DNA from: Bacteroidaceae bacterium
GTDB lineage: Bacteria; Bacteroidota; Bacteroidia; Bacteroidales; Bacteroidaceae
DNA: 34,594 nt
Direction of reading: 5' to 3'
Assembly (NCBI GenBank): GCA_900772575.1
Contig: CAAHEN010000161.1
Location: forward strand, 1-34,594
Below are positions 30,703 to 34,594 of this stretch, piece after piece; within the stretch, counting starts at the first letter, position 1, and the number at the start of each line of letters is the position of its first letter. Below the pieces are notes generated by a model, which ran no database searches, had not been told where the DNA came from, and saw only the letters and a program-made list of their open reading frames with translations. The position numbers and the translations under genes are program-made.

Positions 30703-33700
30703 TTATTGGAGGGCGACCTTGAGCTGGCTGGTCTTGCCGTCGGTGGCGGTGGCTTTCACAAGTACCACGTCGCCGAGCCCCTTGCCGACGGTGAAGACGG
30801 GCTTGGCGGTGCTGATCAGGTGGCGCCCGGCAAGGTCATAGACCTCTACGGCTGTCACTGTGGCGCCGGTGAGGGTCACCGTGCGGCCGGCGACGTTGGC
30901 GTCCAGACCGTTGGCTGCTGGCGTGGCGGTGTGGCCGATGCCCGTGACATAGTTGCTGAAGTCGAAGACGGCCACAGCGCCCTTCTTGGCAGGGATGTGG
31001 GCGACGTCGGCCGGAGTTGCGGGGTCGGCCTCCTGGGCCACGCCGTCGACAGTGTAGGTGGCTGCGGCGATGTTGTGGTAGGAGACGATGCCCGGCTGGC
31101 CTTGGTTGTTGGTGATGGTGACCTGCTTGGGCAGTCCCTTTTCCCACTCAATGTCGACGGTGAAGTCACCGACGGCCTTGAGGCCCTTCATGTGACCGGC
31201 CTGCCAGGCTGTGGGCAGCGCGGGCAGGATGCGGATGGTGTCGCTGTTGCTCTGCATAATCATCTCGGCGATGCCGGCGCAGGCACCGAAGTTGCCGTCG
31301 ATCTGGAAGGGGGCGTGCGAATCGAAGAGGTTGTAGAATACACCCGAACCGCCGTTGGAGTGTCTGAGGGCATTGTTGAGAATCGTACGGGCGTGGTTAC
31401 CGTCGAGGGCGCGTGCCCAGAGGTTGATCTTCCAACCCATCGACCAGCCCGTGGCACCGTCGCCGCGGAGAATCATGGAGTTGACGGCAGCCTTGAAGAG
31501 GCCTGTGCCCGGATACACCTGCGAGAAGGGGTACATGCACATCAGGTGTGACATGTGGCGGTGGTTCTTGTCACTGGTGACGCTGTAGGGGCTGTACTTC
31601 CATTCTCTCAAGATGGTCTCCCCCTTCTTCAGGCCGTTCCACGTGGCGCCCCAAGCACCGGTGTAAGTCTCCGTGTGGAGGCCGCGGTCGAGCTTCGCGT
31701 TGCGGTCTTTGAGTTTTGCGTAGTCATCGTCAGAGATACCGGCAGCTTCCTGTCCGAGCACGTCGATGGCGGCAAGCGTGTTGTCGAAGAGTTCGGCCAC
31801 GAGCTGCTGGGCATGTGCCACACCGTTCTGTGTGGGGCCGTGTTCGGGCGACCACTCATTGGGGGCCTCGTAGGTACCGTCGCTGGCCAGTTTCAGACGA
31901 TCAATCCAGAACTGTGTGGCTGTGAGCATGGCCGGGAACACCTTCTGGAGGAAATCCTTGTCGAGCGTGTAGCGGTAGTGCTGCCAGAGGTGCGTACAGT
32001 ACCAGGCGTTGGCGATGACGTAAGTTGAGGCGAAGGATGTGCCACCACCGAAGATGTTGTTCTCCGTCGGCGTGTACCAGCCCCGCTTCATGCCAGCCTT
32101 GTTCTTGGCGTAGCCCTGCCACTCGGTGTGGTTGACAGCCATGTTCCAGATGTAGTTGAGGAAGGGCAGGTGCATGTCGCTCAGGTTGGTCGGTTCAGCC
32201 GGCCAGTAGTTCATCTGCACGTTGATGTTGGAGTGGATGTCGGCGTTCCATGCCGGGTTGGCCATGTTGTTCCAGATGCCCTGGAGGTTGGAGGGCAGGT
32301 CGACGCCGCGCGAAGAGGCGATCTCCAGGTAGCGGCCATAGGCGAAGTAGAGGCGTTCGAGCATGAGGGCGTCGGCGCCGTTTCCACTGTTGTAGTGGTC
32401 TACGAGCGAGTCGGTGGGCATGGTGTTCTTGGTGCCGTCGAGCTGGAAGTCGACGCGGGCGAAGTACTTCTGGTAGTCGGCCACGTGGGCGGCATAGAGG
32501 TCGGTCCATGTCTTGGCTGCGGCGTCGTTGATGCGTGCCTGGATGGTCGAGGCGAGTTCGGCCGTGTTGCTGACATAGCTCTTGCTGTAGGCGTCGAAGT
32601 CGGTGCCTCCGGCCAGGATGACGAGCACCTCATCGGCTCCCTTCACCTCGATGCCTTCATCGGTCGTGGTGAGCGTGCCACCGGTGGGCACCACCTTGAA
32701 GCGGGCGTTGTAGCTGACGGTCTCGAGCTTGCCGCTGAAGGTGCCTTCGGCGTTGGCATAGCTCGTGGTGGCGGTGACGCTGCCGCTCTTCATCGTGAAG
32801 CGGAGGCTGATTTTTCCAGCCTCGGAGGCCGAGTAGCGGGCTGCGACGACGCGGTCGGGGTTGGAGGCGATGTACTCACGGGTGTAGGTGACGCCGTCCT
32901 TGTCCTTGAAGCTGACCTTGCCGGTGGCGTTGGTCAGGTCGAGCTGGCGGTAGTAGTCGCGGGCAGCCTTGTCGGAGGAGTAGCCCAGTGCGCCGCTGAG
33001 GTCTTCGGCATAGACGGAACCGAAGTTCTGGTAGATGCCGTAGCCGCTGCCGCCGCCGGTATAGTCTGTGGAGCGTCCGCTCCAGAGGGTTTTCTCGTTG
33101 AACTGGATCTCGTCTTTCTGGATGCCGCCGAAGAGGCTGGCGCCGAACTGGCCGTCGCCGATGGGCAGCGCGTATTCCATCCAGTTGGAGTAGCCCTGTC
33201 CGCCGCTGTAGAGTTTGGCGGTTGTGGCGGGCTCGTTGTACCAGAGCGTCAGGTCGTGCTCGGGCACGTAACCGCTGATGCCGACACTCTTGAAGTCGGC
33301 GTAGACCATGGCGTCCTCGGTCACGAAGACGAGGGGATTGTTCGCGTCGCCCAGATTGTAGAGGCCGACCGACATGCCGGCGTTGGGCCCGCCCCATTGG
33401 TTGAGGCCTTGCCCGCTCTTGTTGTTGGGGCTGATTTCCCAAGCCGGGGAGTAGGTGCCGTTGGTGCTCTTTACGAGCTTGAAGCCGGATGCGAACGCCG
33501 TGGCCGATGTGCGCAGCGGCGTGGCGTTGGCACCGCCGACGACGGCCTCTGCGGCGGTCAGTCCCTTGGTGCTGATTTCGGCATAGCGGCCAGCCTTGTT
33601 GATGAGCTGGAAGTTTTCCTTCGTGCCGACAAGTTTCCAGAGTTGTCCGTCGACGGGATCGGCGTCGGCCATGCGCACGGCCTCGCCCTCGCCCTGGTCG

Positions 33701-34251
33701 GCCAGGACATTGCCGCCACGGCGGAACTGCACGAAGTACCACGTCTCGGCGCCTTCGGTGCTGAACGTCGGCTCAACAAGCGTCTGGTCGATGAAGATGA
33801 GGGGATTGTTCTCATCGCCCGCAGTAAATTCGCCCAGTTGCTTGCCGGCACCGGCGCCACCAAACTGGTTCATGCTCACCGATTGCCCGACGCGCTGTAT
33901 CTCCCAGCAGCCCGAGGTCGAGCTGGCTACGAGTTTCAGGGCCGTGCCCGTGGTGGTCGAGGCGGTGAAGCGGCTGGCGCTGAAGTTGACCCAGCGGCCG
34001 CTCTTGCTCTTCATCTTGAAATTGTCCTTGGTACCGATGAGTTGCCAGGAACTGTTGTCGTTGGCGGTGTTGGCTGTCTGCAGGTAGCCTGTCGCGTTGG
34101 GCGCGGACAGGAAGGCTGCTCCCTTGTTGAACTGGACTTTGTAGTAATGCGGGGCATCTTCCGTAGAAAACTGCGGAAGGGTCTGCGCCAAAGCCGTCAG
34201 TCCTGTCAACAGGAGCGCCACAAACAGGAAGTAGATTCTTCTCAGATTCAT
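30703..34251 (-). CDS. Secreted GH95 alpha-L-fucosidase with duplicated N-terminal lectin-like modules
   Basis: A 1182-residue glycoside hydrolase removing terminal alpha-L-fucose, typically alpha-1,2-linked as in mucin or milk oligosaccharides. A signal peptide (MNLRRIYFLFVALLLTGLTALA) is followed by two similar modules at about 35-155 and 170-311, both with YxxVQF starts, WxLxGTKxNF cores and ENNP/ANNPL ends. The GH95 domain runs from about 334 to 1100 with NLQGIWNN, ADIHSNINVQMNYWPAEPTNL and the catalytic D985 in DGNFGACAGIAEM; the acid is probably in NEWSPEHGP. The tail VTAVEVYDLAGRHL ... ATATDGKTSQLKVAL is a secretion-type C-terminal domain (T9SS-like). It has its own -7 box and terminator. 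The exact linkage preference is inferred. Confidence 0.93.
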   Translation of the reverse strand: MNLRRIYFLFVALLLTGLTALAQTLPQFSTEDAPHYYKVQFNKGAAFLSAPNATGYLQTANTANDNSSWQLIGTKDNFKMKSKSGRWVNFSASRFTASTTTGTALKLVASSTSGCWEIQRVGQSVSMNQFGGAGAGKQLGEFTAGDENNPLIFIDQTLVEPTFSTEGAETWYFVQFRRGGNVLADQGEGEAVRMADADPVDGQLWKLVGTKENFQLINKAGRYAEISTKGLTAAEAVVGGANATPLRTSATAFASGFKLVKSTNGTYSPAWEISPNNKSGQGLNQWGGPNAGMSVGLYNLGDANNPLVFVTEDAMVYADFKSVGISGYVPEHDLTLWYNEPATTAKLYSGGQGYSNWMEYALPIGDGQFGASLFGGIQKDEIQFNEKTLWSGRSTDYTGGGSGYGIYQNFGSVYAEDLSGALGYSSDKAARDYYRQLDLTNATGKVSFKDKDGVTYTREYIASNPDRVVAARYSASEAGKISLRFTMKSGSVTATTSYANAEGTFSGKLETVSYNARFKVVPTGGTLTTTDEGIEVKGADEVLVILAGGTDFDAYSKSYVSNTAELASTIQARINDAAAKTWTDLYAAHVADYQKYFARVDFQLDGTKNTMPTDSLVDHYNSGNGADALMLERLYFAYGRYLEIASSRGVDLPSNLQGIWNNMANPAWNADIHSNINVQMNYWPAEPTNLSDMHLPFLNYIWNMAVNHTEWQGYAKNKAGMKRGWYTPTENNIFGGGTSFASTYVIANAWYCTHLWQHYRYTLDKDFLQKVFPAMLTATQFWIDRLKLASDGTYEAPNEWSPEHGPTQNGVAHAQQLVAELFDNTLAAIDVLGQEAAGISDDDYAKLKDRNAKLDRGLHTETYTGAWGATWNGLKKGETILREWKYSPYSVTSDKNHRHMSHLMCMYPFSQVYPGTGLFKAAVNSMILRGDGATGWSMGWKINLWARALDGNHARTILNNALRHSNGGSGVFYNLFDSHAPFQIDGNFGACAGIAEMIMQSNSDTIRILPALPTAWQAGHMKGLKAVGDFTVDIEWEKGLPKQVTITNNQGQPGIVSYHNIAAATYTVDGVAQEADPATPADVAHIPAKKGAVAVFDFSNYVTGIGHTATPAANGLDANVAGRTVTLTGATVTAVEVYDLAGRHLISTAKPVFTVGKGLGDVVLVKATATDGKTSQLKVALQ

Positions 34252-34386
34252 TAGCTTACGGTTTGATTGGTTAGATATAATATAGTGGAAGTTTACGGCA
34301 TCAGGGCCCCACCCCCAGCGTGTCAGGCACTCGGGCGGAGCCAGAAGAAGGCGTGTCGTCGCCAAATAGTGGCGACGTCTTCGCGG

Positions 34387-34394
34387 CAAATATA
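34387..34394 (-). promoter_or_regulatory. GH95 promoter -7 box
   Basis: TATATTTG on the minus strand, about 135 nt before the ATG at 34251. The transcript should begin close to a 7-bp hairpin (CGTCGCC/GGCGACG, 34357-34377). Confidence 0.5.
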
Positions 34395-34554
34395 CACTTA
34401 TTATTTGGATTGACCGCCCTGTGTGCCGTCCAAAAAACGGTGTGCGGGCTTTTTCAAGTCCGGAATCCGGCTCTGTCCGGCATCTAGGAATGCCCGATGG
34501 CTCAGGACAGCGACCGCCGCCTGCAAGAGCCACACGAGACTCACATAATTTTTG

Positions 34555-34562
34555 TACCTTTG
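34555..34562 (+). promoter_or_regulatory. Plus-strand -7 box for a gene beyond the window
   Basis: TACCTTTG matches TAnnTTTG and points out of the window at its right end. No -33 box is clear. The region from 34252 to 34594 otherwise holds only the GH95 promoter and its leader hairpin. Confidence 0.45.
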
Positions 34563-34594
34563 CCCCGCATTATCCGCGGGCCCGCCATGGCGGG

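Noticed and set aside
32128..34254. Open frame of 708 codons on the plus strand, antisense to the GH95 gene
   Set aside because: It mirrors the GH95 codons in a GC-rich gene, has no recognisable domain, and lacks a promoter; the GH95 protein on the other strand is clear.

Overview
The window is a chromosomal stretch of a GC-rich member of the Bacteroidota, most likely Bacteroidales and probably Prevotellaceae. The evidence is repeated Bacteroidota-type promoter boxes (TAnnTTTG, four of them with a TTTG or TTGG box exactly 19 nt upstream), the composition of the operons (fused DAHP synthase/chorismate mutase in a Phe/Tyr operon, dxs-trkA-trkH), and secreted GH20 and GH95 exoglycosidases with C-terminal tails typical of the phylum. 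Nearly all of it is ordinary core and glycan-use genome. I see no CRISPR array, rRNA, tRNA, prophage or intact insertion sequence.

Layout. (1) 1-4900, plus strand: the end of a long-chain acyl-CoA ligase gene, prfB without a programmed frameshift, a 47-residue one-helix membrane protein, a CYTH phosphatase-type protein and cysS, closed by a 28-bp perfect inverted repeat. (2) 5012-11727, minus strand: three units. The upstream-most runs from a 91-residue unknown protein through a thioesterase and aroB to a membrane flavo-/iron-sulfur protein and a membrane-anchored nitroreductase. Next is a cupin, a cytosolic nitroreductase and a low-molecular-weight tyrosine phosphatase. Last is a NahK-like sugar kinase. 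(3) 11741-12625: a gene-poor island with an orphan terminator, then eno on the plus strand. (4) 14082-18293, minus strand: the Phe/Tyr operon pheA, aminotransferase, DAHP synthase/chorismate mutase, tyrA. (5) 18416-23931, minus strand: a CNNM/CorC-type membrane protein, a GH20 hexosaminidase and a sugar-phosphate nucleotidyltransferase. (6) 24108-30316, minus strand: the unit dxs-trkA-trkH-DUF2461-lipoprotein. (7) 30703-34251, minus strand: a large GH95 alpha-L-fucosidase. A plus-strand promoter at the right edge serves a gene outside the window.

The most interesting element is the pheA leader. A good promoter is followed by a 28-codon open frame whose core reads FYFYAYFYF, then by a segment able to pair with the left arm of an intrinsic terminator that ends about 25 nt before pheA. 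This has the parts of ribosome-mediated transcription attenuation responding to Phe and Tyr supply, in a phylum where such systems are little described. The second is a predicted extracytoplasmic electron-transfer pair: a six-helix protein with a flavinylation motif outside and two CxxxCP iron-sulfur motifs inside, directly followed by an exported nitroreductase.

Functionally, GH95 and GH20 would trim fucose and N-acetylhexosamine from host-type glycans, and the NahK-like kinase and nucleotidyltransferase could salvage the released sugars. aroB, the Phe/Tyr operon, eno and dxs are housekeeping metabolism. All calls rest on reading the sequence and family knowledge; no database search was run.
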